A stretch of 46,554 bases of DNA from Oscillospiraceae bacterium (GCA_015068725.1 SVKA01000013.1:1-46554); one strand, 5' to 3'; counted from the stretch's first letter, positions 23,548 through 32,608 are shown. Numbers and translations: made by a program. The notes: generated by a model from the letters alone, not told the origin.

Positions 23548-25548
23548 ATGGAAGAAAAAAATAAAATATCAAAATCAAAAAAACAATACGGCAATACAAG
23601 TATATCTCAGCTTAAAGGTGCGGACAGAGTGCGCCTTCGTCCTGCGGTAATGTTTGGCTCTGATGGACTTGAGGGCTGTTGTCATTCATTTTTCGAAATT
23701 TTATCAAACGCAATAGACGAGGCGCGTGAAGGCTACGGCGACAGAATTGAGGTAACACGCTTTAAAGATAAATCCATTGAGGTTGTCGACCACGGCCGCG
23801 GTGTGCCTGTAGATTATAATCCAAAAGAGGAGCGCTACAACTGGGAGCTTGTATTCTGCGAGCTGTATGCGGGCGGAAAATATGACAACAATTCGGGCGG
23901 AAACTATCAGTACAGCCTTGGTCTTAACGGTCTTGGAAGCTGTGCGACACAGTATTCGTCAGAATTTATGGACGTTACGGTGCTCTCTGACGGACACAAG
24001 TATACGCTCCATTTTGAGAAGGGCGAAAATATAGGCGGACTGTCAAAAGAACCAACACGTTTTAAACAGACGGGAACGACGATACGCTGGCGCCCTGATC
24101 TTGAGGTTTTTACAGATATAGATATTCCGCTTGAATTTTATATGGAAACGCTTAAAAAGCAGGCGGTTGTAAATCCGAATCTGACATTTACACTTTATAA
24201 CGAAACCGATGAAGGCATGGACATGTATGAGTTCTGCTATGAAAGCGGTATCGTGGATTATGTAAAGGAGTGCGGAAACGAGAAAAACTTTACCGACGTA
24301 ATGTACTGCGAGGCAGAACGCAAAGGCCGCGATCGTGAGGATAAGGACGAATACAAGGTCAAAATTCAGCTTGCGTTCTGTTTTTCAAACGAAACGCCAA
24401 TGCTTGAATATTACCACAACTCAAGCTTTCTTGAGCATGGTGGCTCGCCCGACAAGGCGGTAAAAAGCGCGTTTGTTTCGGCGATTGACCAGTATTTGAA
24501 GCAAAGCGGTAAATATCAGAAAAACGAAAGCAAAATCACCTTTGTGGACGTTGCCGATTCGCTTATGTTTGTGTCAAGCACGTTTTCAACGCAGACAAGC
24601 TATGAAAATCAGACAAAAAAGGCAATTAACAATAAATTTATACAAGATGCAATGACAGAGTTTTTGCGCACTCAGCTTTCGATATATTTTACTGAAAACA
24701 AGGCTGAGGCTGATAAAATCGCAGACCAGATGCTTATAAACAAGCGCTCGCGCGAATCTGCGGAAAAAGCGCGTGTAAGCATCAAAAAGAAGCTTACAGG
24801 AAGCATTGATGTTACAAACCGAGTATCAAAGTTTGTAGACTGTCGTACAAAGGACTTGGAGAGGCGCGAGGTATACATCGTGGAGGGTGATTCGGCGCTT
24901 GGTGCCTGCAAGCAGGGACGTGATGCAGAATTTCAGGCAATCATTCCTGTAAGAGGTAAAATACTTAACTGTCTTAAAGCAGATTATGGAAAGATTTTTA
25001 AAAGTGAGATTATAACAGACCTTATAAAAGTGCTTGGATGCGGAGTCGAAATTGCGACAAAGCATAACAAGGATTTTAACTCGTTTGACATTAACCTTCT
25101 AAGATGGAATAAGGTTATTATATGTACTGATGCCGATGTTGACGGATTCCAGATACGCACACTTATTCTTACGATGATTTATCGCCTTGTGCCCACGCTC
25201 ATAAGCGCAGGCAAGGTATATATTGCCGAGTCGCCGCTTTTTGAAATAACACATAAAAACGATACGTTTTTTGCATATTCTGAGGCTGAAAAAGCACAGA
25301 TTGTATCAGGCTTTGGCGATGATAAGTACAAAATTCAGCGCTCAAAGGGTCTTGGTGAAAATGACCCCGATATGATGTGGCAGACAACTATGAATCCCGA
25401 AACAAGAAGGCTTATAAGAGTAGAGCCTGACGATGCCGAAAGAACGGAAAAGATGTTCGAGCTTCTTTTGGGCGATAATCTTTCGGGGCGCAAGGACTTT
25501 ATTGCCGAGTTTGGCAGTGATTATATAGACCTTGCAGATCTTAGCTGA
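23548..25548 (+). CDS. Divergent type IIA topoisomerase, ATPase/Toprim subunit (ParE/GyrB-like)
   Basis: A 666-aa ATPase subunit. The GHKL site has E50 and N54 in FFEILSNAIDEA, HGRGVPVDYNP and YSLGLNGLGSCATQ. The Toprim domain has VEGDSALGACKQGRD (E446) and CTDADVDGFQIRT (D528, D530, D532), with SKGLGENDPDMMW near the end. Several positions differ from standard GyrB/ParE: EGDSA-L-G instead of EGDSAGG, and DVDGFQ instead of DVDGAH. The catalytic acids are kept, so it should be active. It is the first gene of an operon with its A subunit. A conventional gyrase is presumably elsewhere, so this is more likely a second enzyme. Confidence 0.9.
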   Translation: MEEKNKISKSKKQYGNTSISQLKGADRVRLRPAVMFGSDGLEGCCHSFFEILSNAIDEAREGYGDRIEVTRFKDKSIEVVDHGRGVPVDYNPKEERYNWELVFCELYAGGKYDNNSGGNYQYSLGLNGLGSCATQYSSEFMDVTVLSDGHKYTLHFEKGENIGGLSKEPTRFKQTGTTIRWRPDLEVFTDIDIPLEFYMETLKKQAVVNPNLTFTLYNETDEGMDMYEFCYESGIVDYVKECGNEKNFTDVMYCEAERKGRDREDKDEYKVKIQLAFCFSNETPMLEYYHNSSFLEHGGSPDKAVKSAFVSAIDQYLKQSGKYQKNESKITFVDVADSLMFVSSTFSTQTSYENQTKKAINNKFIQDAMTEFLRTQLSIYFTENKAEADKIADQMLINKRSRESAEKARVSIKKKLTGSIDVTNRVSKFVDCRTKDLERREVYIVEGDSALGACKQGRDAEFQAIIPVRGKILNCLKADYGKIFKSEIITDLIKVLGCGVEIATKHNKDFNSFDINLLRWNKVIICTDADVDGFQIRTLILTMIYRLVPTLISAGKVYIAESPLFEITHKNDTFFAYSEAEKAQIVSGFGDDKYKIQRSKGLGENDPDMMWQTTMNPETRRLIRVEPDDAERTEKMFELLLGDNLSGRKDFIAEFGSDYIDLADLS

Positions 25549-25565
25549 TGGGAGGGGAGAGCCGA

Positions 25566-27773
25566 ATGGAAGAAAATAATACATTTTTGGGAAATGATAA
25601 TTTTTATAAACAGCCCATAACACAGACTCTTGAAAAAAACTATATGCCGTATGCGATGAGCGTTATAATTTCGCGTGCGATACCTGAGATTGACGGCTTT
25701 AAGCCCTCGCACAGAAAGCTTCTTTATACGATGTATAAAATGGGACTTATGAGCGGTGCACGCACAAAATCGTCAAACGTAGTGGGACAGACGATGAAGC
25801 TTAACCCTCACGGCGATATGGCTATATATGAGACGATGGTTCGTCTTACACGCAGTAATGAGGCGCTTTTGTATCCTTTTGTAGATTCAAAGGGAAACTT
25901 TGGCAAGCAGTATTCGCGCGATATGGCTTTTGCCGCGCCGCGATATACAGAGGTAAAGCTTGACCCAATATGTGGCGACATTTTTGGCGACATTGACAAA
26001 AATACGGTTGATTTTGTTGATAACTACGACGCAACAATGAAAGAGCCTGTACTTTTGCCGACTGCATTTCCAAACATATTGGTAAATCCCAATCAGGGTA
26101 TAGCTGTCGGCATGGCATCGAATATAGCAAGCTTCAATCTTGGCGAAATATGTGAAGCGACGATTGAGTATATGAAAAATGACAAGGTTGTTTTGTCGCA
26201 GTATATAAAAGCGCCTGATTTTTCGACGGGTGCGACGCTTTTGTATGATGAAGAAGAAATGCAGAAGGTTCTTGAAACGGGACGAGGTAGTTTTAAGCTG
26301 CGCTCGGTATACAGCTACGACAAAAAGAATAACTGCATAGAAATTACCGAAATCCCGTATTCTACAACGCTTGAGGTTATTATTGAAAAGATTGTCGAGC
26401 TTATAAAAGCGGGCAAAATCCGTGAGATTTCTGATGTGCGTGATGAAACGGATAAAAACGGTCTTAAAATCACACTTGATTTAAAACGTGGAACCGACCC
26501 TGACAAGCTTATGACAAGACTTTTCAAGCTTACAACACTTGAAGACACTTTTTCTTGTAACTTTAATCTGCTTATTGACGGAGGACCTGTTGTGCTTGGC
26601 GTTCGTGGAATTCTTCGTGAGTGGGTACGATTCAGGATAGGCTGCGTAAAAAGGCGTCTTGCGTATGATATCGAGAAAAAGTCTGACAGACTTCATCTTT
26701 TGGAAGGTCTTGCGAAAATACTTTTAGACATTGATAAGGCGGTAAGCATCATACGCCATACAGAGCTTGAGAGTATGGTTGTACCAAATCTTATGAAGGG
26801 CTTTGACATTGACAATGTTCAGGCAGAGTATATTGCAGATATAAAGCTTCGTAATTTAAACCGTGAATATATATTGAAGCGTACAGAGGATATAGAAACA
26901 CTTACAAAAGAGATTTTAGATCTTACAAAAACGCTTGGCAGCGAGGCGGCTGTTAAAAAGCTTATCGCAAAACAGCTTTCAGAGCTTTCAAAAAAATACG
27001 GAGCAGAAAGAAAAACACAGATAATTGCCGCAGATGAGGTTGAGCACTTTAGCGAGGAGCAGTTTGTGGAGGATTATGCGCTCACACTCTTCTTTACGCG
27101 TGATAATTATCTTAAAAAGGTTTCTGCGGTGTCGCTTCGCTCATCGGGAAAAGACCACAATCTTAAAGAGGGCGACGTAATACTTCAGGAGATTGACACC
27201 ACGAACAAATCAGATTTGCTTTTATTCTCGGATAAAGGAAATGTTTATAAGTGTAAGATTAACGATATTGCCGATTCAAAGGTGAGTCAGATGGGTGAGT
27301 ATCTGCCGAATCTTCTCTCGATGGAAAGTGATGAGAAAATTGTATTTATTCATCCTACGCTCGATTATAAAGGCAACTTTCTTTATTGCTTTGCAAGCGG
27401 CAAAATGGCAAAGGTGCCCGTTAATGCCTATGCGACAAAAACAAACCGAAAACGTCTGCAAAATGCGTATTATATGGGTTCGCCGCTTGTTAAGATTGTA
27501 TTTCTCGGCGAAGAGGAGCACGATTTTGTAGTATTTTCAAATCTTGGAAAGGCGCTCTTCTTTAACAGCGCAAAAATACCGCTTAAAACAACAAAAACAA
27601 CACAGGGCGTTAGTGTAATGATATCCAAAAAGGGAAGCGTCGTTTCAAATGTTGTTTTGGCATCGGAAAGCGGCATCGAGGATGTAAGCTATTATAAGAC
27701 AAAGAACATTCCTGCTATGGGAAATTTTCTTCGCGAAGAGGATAATCCAAACAAGCAGATGTCTTTGATTTAA
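25566..27773 (+). CDS. Divergent type IIA topoisomerase, breakage-reunion subunit (ParC/GyrA-like)
   Basis: A 735-aa DNA-cleaving subunit. It has MPYAMSVIISRAIPEIDGFKPSHRKLLY, then NPHGDMAIYET (82-90) and the catalytic R126-Y127 in AFAAPRYTEVKL. A coiled-coil gate (~ residues 400-470) leads to a shortened C-terminal beta-propeller. At the position equivalent to E. coli GyrA Ser83 there is Met85, and at Asp87 there is Glu89, which would be expected to weaken quinolone binding. No clear GyrA-box is seen, which favours a Topo IV-like decatenase. The start at 25566 is behind GGGAGGGGAG; an ATG at 25548 overlaps the upstream TGA but lies within that site. Confidence 0.9.
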   Translation: MEENNTFLGNDNFYKQPITQTLEKNYMPYAMSVIISRAIPEIDGFKPSHRKLLYTMYKMGLMSGARTKSSNVVGQTMKLNPHGDMAIYETMVRLTRSNEALLYPFVDSKGNFGKQYSRDMAFAAPRYTEVKLDPICGDIFGDIDKNTVDFVDNYDATMKEPVLLPTAFPNILVNPNQGIAVGMASNIASFNLGEICEATIEYMKNDKVVLSQYIKAPDFSTGATLLYDEEEMQKVLETGRGSFKLRSVYSYDKKNNCIEITEIPYSTTLEVIIEKIVELIKAGKIREISDVRDETDKNGLKITLDLKRGTDPDKLMTRLFKLTTLEDTFSCNFNLLIDGGPVVLGVRGILREWVRFRIGCVKRRLAYDIEKKSDRLHLLEGLAKILLDIDKAVSIIRHTELESMVVPNLMKGFDIDNVQAEYIADIKLRNLNREYILKRTEDIETLTKEILDLTKTLGSEAAVKKLIAKQLSELSKKYGAERKTQIIAADEVEHFSEEQFVEDYALTLFFTRDNYLKKVSAVSLRSSGKDHNLKEGDVILQEIDTTNKSDLLLFSDKGNVYKCKINDIADSKVSQMGEYLPNLLSMESDEKIVFIHPTLDYKGNFLYCFASGKMAKVPVNAYATKTNRKRLQNAYYMGSPLVKIVFLGEEEHDFVVFSNLGKALFFNSAKIPLKTTKTTQGVSVMISKKGSVVSNVVLASESGIEDVSYYKTKNIPAMGNFLREEDNPNKQMSLI

Positions 27774-27811
27774 AAATAAAACATATAATTTTTTAAAGGA
27801 TGTGATAAATT

Positions 27812-28934
27812 ATGTTAGAGTACGAAGAGTACAGACTTGGTCTTGAAGCTTTAAACGATAAGATAATGAATTTGAGGGATTCACTTTGACATCGCTTCTA
27901 CGATAAAAGAGGCCGAGGAGCTTGAAAAAACAACTATGGACCCCGATTTTTACAATGATATGGAAAAATCGCAAAAAACCATGCAGAAAATAAAGCAGCT
28001 AAAGGACAAGGTGGAGCGCTATAACAGACTTGTAGCCGATTGGGAGGATGCAAAAACACTTGTTGCACTCGCAATCGAGGAAGATGACGATTCGCTTCTT
28101 GACGAAATAAAGGCTGCGTGCGACGCAGTAGAAGAAACGCTTGAAAGCATGACGCTTGAAACACTTTTGTCAGGAAAATATGACAAATGCAACGCCATCA
28201 TCACTTTCCACGCAGGTGCAGGCGGAACAGAGGCGCAGGACTGGGCACAGATGCTTCTTCGTATGTATCAGATGTGGGCGGCAAAGCGCGGCTTTGGCTG
28301 TGATGTGCTTGACCTTCTTGATGGAGATGAGGCGGGCATAAAGAGTGCGACAATTCTTATCAGCGGCCTTAACGCCTACGGATATGCAAAGGCGGAAAAG
28401 GGTATTCACCGCCTTGTACGAATTTCGCCGTTTGACTCGTCGGGACGACGCCACACGTCCTTTGCGTCCGTCGAGGTTATGCCCGAAATTGAAGATGATA
28501 TAGAGGTAACAATCAATCCGCAGGATTTGCGTGTTGATACTTTCAGAGCAAGTGGTGCGGGTGGTCAGCATATCAATAAAACAGACTCGGCAATCCGTAT
28601 TACGCATATTCCGACGGGTGTTGTTGTTGCGTGCCAGACCGAGCGTTCGCAGCATCAGAATCGTGAAACTGCCATGAAAATGCTAAAATCAAAGCTTGTG
28701 CAGATTGCCGAGCAGCAGCATAAAGACAAGATTGAAGATATCAAGGGCGTTCAGAAGGAAATCGCATGGGGAAGTCAGATTCGCTCATACGTTTTCCACC
28801 CGTACAATATGGTAAAGGACCATCGTACAAATTATGAGGTGGGCAACATTGGCGCTGTTATGGACGGTGCGCTCGACGGCTTTGTGAACGCATATTTGCA
28901 GGCGGCAAGTCTTGGTCAGCTTAACGAAAAATAG
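27812..28934 (+). CDS. prfB: Peptide chain release factor 2 (programmed +1 frameshift)
   Basis: Releases peptides at UGA and UAA. The gene is split by a natural frameshift: codons 1-25 run from 27812 to 27886, TGA follows, and reading resumes at 27888 (GAC) to 28934, giving ~373 aa. SPFDSSGRRHTSF contains the SPF anticodon-like tripeptide specific to RF2, and SGAGGQHINKTDSAIRI carries GGQ for peptidyl-tRNA hydrolysis. It follows the topoisomerase gene by 38 bp. The in-frame stop is regulatory, not a defect. Confidence 0.96.
27874..27890 (+). other. RF2 autoregulatory frameshift site
   Basis: GAGGGAT-TCA-CTT-TGA-C. A Shine-Dalgarno-like AGGGA sits at the canonical distance before the slippery CTT (27884-27886) and the UGA stop. 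When RF2 is scarce, ribosomes slip +1 and complete RF2. Confidence 0.93.
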
Positions 28935-28961
28935 TTTTTTATAAAACTGGAGGGAAGTTTT

Positions 28962-29681
28962 TTGAAAAAGTTTTTAAAAGTTACGGGCATTGTTTTTGCG
29001 GTTTTGGTTATTATAGCATTGGCTCTTGCGTTTTGGCAAAGGGATAATATAGCCGCTTTTGTCGGTGCAATAAAAAACGATCCTGAGAAAATAGCTGAAA
29101 AGATTGCTGAAAATGACAAGGAATTAAAAAGTGAGCTTGAAACCTATCTTGGCGAGGGCTTTCGCGAATATACCGAAGAGGAAAAAGCACAGATTGAAAG
29201 CGGCGAGGTAAGCGAAAAGGAAGTGCTGGCAAAAATTATTTCCGAGAAAAGCGATGAATCGCAAAATGAGATACAAAACGAATCGCAGAATGCAGAGCCT
29301 GTGAAAAACGAGACGGCTGCACCGGGAAAAAAGGTGAGTACAGAAGAAATTATAAACCGATATGTTTCAAAGCTTTATTCAATGGAAAACAGATATATAG
29401 CCGGTATAGACAATGTTTTGGCAAGGGCGCACGCTGAATATGTGAGCATAGCAAGGCATGAGAAGGATATGGCTGCACTTTCGAGCGTCGGTTCAAAATA
29501 TATAAAAGAGATATACGCGCTCGAGGCGCAGTGCGACGGCGAAGTAGAAACGCTTTTGGCAAATCTTAAAGCAGAACTTGAAGGCGTGGGGGCGGATACG
29601 TCCATAATAGAAAAAATGAGAAGTGCGTATAAAGAAGAGAAACAATTAAAGCGCTCATACTATATGAAAAAGTATCTTTAA
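28962..29681 (+). CDS. Membrane-anchored helical protein of unknown function
   Basis: A 239-aa protein with one N-terminal membrane helix (residues ~6-24, VTGIVFAVLVIIALALAF) followed by a long, charged, mostly helical extracytoplasmic part. That part includes an E/K-rich stretch (EKIAEKIAENDKELKSELE) and a Q/N/E-rich linker near residue 100. The C-terminal helix region (~125-239) is coiled-coil-like. The start is TTG at 28962 behind GGAGGG. It is the last gene of the topoisomerase-prfB run, 27 bp after prfB. No known domain is recognised. Confidence 0.75.
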   Translation: MKKFLKVTGIVFAVLVIIALALAFWQRDNIAAFVGAIKNDPEKIAEKIAENDKELKSELETYLGEGFREYTEEEKAQIESGEVSEKEVLAKIISEKSDESQNEIQNESQNAEPVKNETAAPGKKVSTEEIINRYVSKLYSMENRYIAGIDNVLARAHAEYVSIARHEKDMAALSSVGSKYIKEIYALEAQCDGEVETLLANLKAELEGVGADTSIIEKMRSAYKEEKQLKRSYYMKKYL

Positions 29682-29691
29682 ATAACAACGA

Positions 29692-29724
29692 AAAAGGCTT
29701 CAGCAAATGCTGAAGCCTTTAAAT
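29692..29724. terminator. Bidirectional terminator
   Basis: The perfect stem AAAGGCTTCAGC / GCTGAAGCCTTT with an AAAT loop lies between the convergent gene at 28962 and rpsR. Confidence 0.85.
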
Positions 29725-29735
29725 ATATCAAATTA

Positions 29736-29984
29736 TCAATCAGAAGTGTAGGGCAAAAGTGCAATATGTCTTGCTCTTTTGATTGCCTCTGTAACCTCTC
29801 TCTGATGCTTTGCGCAGTTACCGCTGATTCTTCTCGGAACAATCTTTGATTTCTCCGAAATAAACTTTCTTAATTTGAAAGTATCCTTGTAATCTATCTC
29901 AGTAACTTTATCTGCACAAAAAACGCATACCTTTCTCTTAGCTCTTTTAACGCCACGAGCAGGTCTTTCATTTCTTTCTGACAT
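29736..29984 (-). CDS. rpsR: Ribosomal protein bS18
   Basis: An 82-aa small-subunit protein that pairs with S6. It shows CVFCADKV and NCAKHQREV (cysteines of the zinc-binding C+ form), and the core [21 protein letters not shown] then [13 protein letters not shown]. It is the last gene of rpsF-ssb-rpsR, the standard bacterial order. Confidence 0.97.
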   Translation of the reverse strand: MSERNERPARGVKRAKRKVCVFCADKVTEIDYKDTFKLRKFISEKSKIVPRRISGNCAKHQREVTEAIKRARHIALLPYTSD

Positions 29985-30027
29985 TTTACTAACCTCCTTA
30001 TCGAAATCTTAACCTTGTTTTTGCCTT

Positions 30028-30486
30028 TTAAAACGGCAAATCGTCATCAGATATACCGGGCATAAAATCAGCTCCGTCCGGAAGTGAATCAAAGCTTTGC
30101 GGAGCCTGTGCAGGCTCATTTGAACCTCTGCTCTGCGGCCACGCACCACTTTGTGCGCCATCGCCCGAGCCCTTGCTCTCTGTAAAATATGCTTCGTCTA
30201 CGATAACTTCCGTAGCGTATCTTTTCTTGCCTTCGTTATCTGTCCAGTCTCTTGTCTGGATTGAGCCTATAACACCAATCATACGGCCTTTTGCAAAGTA
30301 ATTGCAAATAAATTCCGCACTCTGACGCCAAGCCACACAGTTGATAAAATCAGCCTTGCGCTCTTCACCGGCTCTTGCAAATCTGCGGTTAACCGCAATA
30401 GTAAAACTGCAAACGCTTACACCATTTGTTGTCGCTTTAAGCTCAGGGTCAGCTGTAAGCCTTCCTACCAATATGGCTTTATTCAT
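30028..30486 (-). CDS. ssb: Single-stranded DNA-binding protein
   Basis: A 152-aa protein. The N-terminal OB fold (MNKAILVGRLTADPELK, FTIAVNRRFA, VAWRQSAEFI) is followed by a G/Q/S-rich linker and the acidic tip DDDLPF that binds partner proteins. The start at 30486 is set by the conserved family N-terminus, with AAGGGCGAGG upstream. The 116-bp gap to rpsF is longer than usual; I see no promoter in it. Confidence 0.96.
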   Translation of the reverse strand: MNKAILVGRLTADPELKATTNGVSVCSFTIAVNRRFARAGEERKADFINCVAWRQSAEFICNYFAKGRMIGVIGSIQTRDWTDNEGKKRYATEVIVDEAYFTESKGSGDGAQSGAWPQSRGSNEPAQAPQSFDSLPDGADFMPGISDDDLPF

Positions 30487-30602
30487 ATAGCCTCGCCCTT
30501 TCTGCCCACAAAACATAGCACACAAATTTTTCGCGTTTACCTTGTGGGCGAGGTAACGGATAAACAAAATTTGTGTATGCTACCAAATTCACGGCAGCTG
30601 CA

Positions 30603-30890
30603 TTACTTTTTAATAATAATGCTTCTCAAGATATCTTCCGAAATCTTGTAGTTTCTGTCAAGTTCTGCCGGAAAATCACTCTTAGAAGAGAAATTTACGA
30701 GTACATAATAACCCTCAGTTTTCTTTGCGATTTCGTATGCAAGCTTTCTTTTGCCCCATACATCAACTGATTCAATTGTACCGGCTGACTCGATAAGCGC
30801 CTTGAACTTGTCTACGACTGCGTTTGTCTTTTCTTCGTCAAGGTCTGGATTTACGATAAAAATAGTTTCGTAATTGTTGATGATCTCCAT
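30603..30890 (-). CDS. rpsF: Ribosomal protein bS6
   Basis: A 95-aa protein with the family start NNYETIFIVNPDLDEEKTNAVVDKF and WGKRKLAYEIAKKTEGYYVLVNF. It is the first gene of the rpsF-ssb-rpsR operon. ATG at 30890 follows GGAGGTGTAA; GTG one codon earlier is possible. Confidence 0.96.
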   Translation of the reverse strand: MEIINNYETIFIVNPDLDEEKTNAVVDKFKALIESAGTIESVDVWGKRKLAYEIAKKTEGYYVLVNFSSKSDFPAELDRNYKISEDILRSIIIKK

Positions 30891-30976
30891 CACTTACACC
30901 TCCTTCTGGACTTTGACCCCACATCAAACGTGCGGAGTAAGGATAAATTTTTATGCTTACACAAATAAGCTATTAT

Positions 30977-31005
30977 ATTTTACACTGTTATAAAAAGTTT
31001 GTCAA
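30977..31005 (-). promoter_or_regulatory. Promoter of the rpsF operon
   Basis: On the minus strand, TTGACA (31000-31005), 17 bp, TAAAAT (30977-30982). The ~80-base leader contains a possible CCGCAC/GTGGGG stem that may relate to the known S6:S18 autoregulatory leader, but the match is not clear. Confidence 0.75.
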
Positions 31006-31015
31006 GCATTATTTT

Positions 31016-31477
31016 TTATTTTCCTGACAGATTAAATATTTTTATGTTCTTTTTTCTCTTTGCATATTCTAAAACCTTGCCGGCGCCGCCAAAAAAATAT
31101 TCCACATAACAAATCATAAAATCCGAATTGTCAACCATATATTCATTACATTTTAAAATTTGCAGTTTTCTGGGAGTGCGCTCGCTTATATCTGCAATTA
31201 AAATGTTGTCATAGTTTTTTTGATATTGCTGTTTATATTCGTTAATACTGTTTGTTACATAGGGAATTATGAGATTGAGCGTGAGTGAGAGATGCTTTTG
31301 TTTAAGCGAGCGTACTGCGTGGGCGCAAAGGCGGTCAAAATTGCCGTAATTTCCAACCCAAAATTCTGATACGTTTTCGTTGGTAATTAAATCTTCAATA
31401 AGATTTATCAATTTTTCGTACACATCATCGGTGTAAGATATTTTGCCATGACCTGAAAAACAACATATTTTATTCAT
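31016..31477 (-). CDS. SLOG-superfamily protein (DUF1273/YpsA-like)
   Basis: A 153-aa Rossmann-like protein. NKICCFSGHGKI at the start, EFWVGNYGNFDRLCAHAV in the middle and the end part NSDFMICYVEYFFGGAGKVLEYAKRK fit the SLOG nucleotide-binding pattern. Related proteins start with TGHR-type motifs; here it is SGHG. SLOG proteins bind nucleotides or derivatives and often appear in stress or conflict systems, but no specific function is known. The start at 31477 follows GAGAGGTG. It is divergent from a small XRE regulator. No terminator is seen, so it may read into rpsF. Confidence 0.72.
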   Translation of the reverse strand: MNKICCFSGHGKISYTDDVYEKLINLIEDLITNENVSEFWVGNYGNFDRLCAHAVRSLKQKHLSLTLNLIIPYVTNSINEYKQQYQKNYDNILIADISERTPRKLQILKCNEYMVDNSDFMICYVEYFFGGAGKVLEYAKRKKNIKIFNLSGK

Positions 31478-31555
31478 TATATTAACACCTCTCAAATTTG
31501 CTTTTGCATAACCAAATACCAACAATTATGCTTTAAAAGCAAACAAATTGTGTGT

Positions 31556-31584
31556 ATTATATCATGAATTTATACAATAGTCAA
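31556..31584 (-). promoter_or_regulatory. Promoter of the SLOG gene
   Basis: On the minus strand, TTGACT (31579-31584), 17 bp, perfect TATAAT (31556-31561). It is followed by a ~75-base leader. Confidence 0.75.
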
Positions 31585-31617
31585 TCAATTGTGGTGTTTT
31601 AACAACCATTTTGATTG
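31582..31617. promoter_or_regulatory. Candidate operator between SLOG and XRE genes
   Basis: CAATCA (31582-31587) and TGATTG (31612-31617) form an inverted repeat. Between them GGTG and CAACC are also partly symmetric. It abuts the -35 box of the SLOG promoter and lies just upstream of the XRE gene, a suitable place for the regulator to bind. Confidence 0.4.
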
Positions 31618-31667
31618 TCGATAAGAATTGAAATTCGGAATATAATATACACATAGAGGTGAGTAAC

Positions 31668-31895
31668 ATGAAAAATAAGAATTTCGATACATGGTTAGCC
31701 ATAGGACTAAACATTTTACATTATAGAAAAGAACAAGGTCTGACACAAATGCAATTAGCAGAAAAAGCGAAAATAAGTAAAAATCACATGCAAAGAATAG
31801 AAACTGCTGCGTGTTCGTGCACACTCGATACACTTATAGATATTGCGCAGGCATTAGATATACCGCTTAAAAAATTATTTGAATTTAAAGACTAA
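31668..31895 (+). CDS. Small XRE-family helix-turn-helix regulator
   Basis: A 75-aa single-domain Cro/CI-type DNA-binding protein. GLNILHYRKEQGLTQMQLAEKAKISKNHMQRIE shows the classic QxxLAExAxIS turn and recognition helix. ...LDTLIDIAQALDIPLKKLFEF completes the five-helix fold. The start at 31668 follows AGAGGTGAG. It probably represses itself and the divergent SLOG gene. No phage genes are nearby. Confidence 0.9.
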   Translation: MKNKNFDTWLAIGLNILHYRKEQGLTQMQLAEKAKISKNHMQRIETAACSCTLDTLIDIAQALDIPLKKLFEFKD

Positions 31896-31925
31896 AAAAG
31901 GACTTCAATTTGAAGTCCTTTTTTA
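31894..31925. terminator. Bidirectional terminator, XRE gene / tmk
   Basis: The stem AAAAAAGGACTTCAA / TTGAAGTCCTTTTTT begins at the XRE stop codon and also ends the convergent tmk gene. Confidence 0.9.
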
Positions 31926-31935
31926 TATTAGCTTT

Positions 31936-32568
31936 TTAATCAATCAGGCCTTTTACAATCGCAAAAATTTCGTCTGCCAATTCGTCGATTGGCTTGTTTG
32001 CATCTACGATGCGTATGTTTTCTGAGTCGCCAAGCTTTTCAAACACCTCAAAAAACTTTGCGCGTGTTTTTTTCATAAGCTCGGGGTCAAGCTCAAAAAT
32101 TTCAAGATGAGTGCGGTTTGTGTCGATTCTCTTTTTGCAGCTGTCAGGGTCTACATCAAGATAAATACATAAATCGGGCTTTTGCACATCTGGGCAATTC
32201 AAATTCATATCAAGCACCCAGTCAATGTCGGTGCTTAGTCCCTGATAAGCAAAGGAAGAATAATAATATCTGTCAGAAATTACATCCTTGCCTTCGCCGA
32301 GAAGCTTTTTGATTCCCCATACGGGGTTGACATTGTGCGAAATTCTGTCTGTTAAAAACAAGCTCGCAAGCTCTGCTGTACTTCTTATATAATTGCCGCT
32401 AAGAGTGTCCCTTATAAGACCGCCCGTTGCAGAATTTGTAGGCTCGGCAGTAGTGCATACGCTTCTGCCCATAAGTTTTAAATTTTCTTGCAGCATACGG
32501 ATTTGAGTGCTTTTTCCCGAACCGTCAATTCCCTCAAATACTATAAAAAGCGGTTTTGAATTTGACAT
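31936..32568 (-). CDS. tmk: Thymidylate kinase
   Basis: Converts dTMP to dTDP. The 210-aa protein has FEGIDGSGKST (Walker A), the DR-motif region ISDRYYYSSFAYQG, and LCIYLDVDPDSCKKRI. It lies 40 bp downstream of lysS with AGGAGG before its ATG, and is probably co-transcribed with it. Confidence 0.95.
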   Translation of the reverse strand: MSNSKPLFIVFEGIDGSGKSTQIRMLQENLKLMGRSVCTTAEPTNSATGGLIRDTLSGNYIRSTAELASLFLTDRISHNVNPVWGIKKLLGEGKDVISDRYYYSSFAYQGLSTDIDWVLDMNLNCPDVQKPDLCIYLDVDPDSCKKRIDTNRTHLEIFELDPELMKKTRAKFFEVFEKLGDSENIRIVDANKPIDELADEIFAIVKGLID

Positions 32569-32608
32569 AATAATTAACCTCCTCTGATTATAAAATCTGA
32601 AAGCTTAA

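Noticed and set aside
27812-27889. prfB as a pseudogene because of the in-frame TGA
   Set aside because: The CTT-TGA-C context with an upstream AGGGA is the standard RF2 recoding site, and the rest of the protein is intact.
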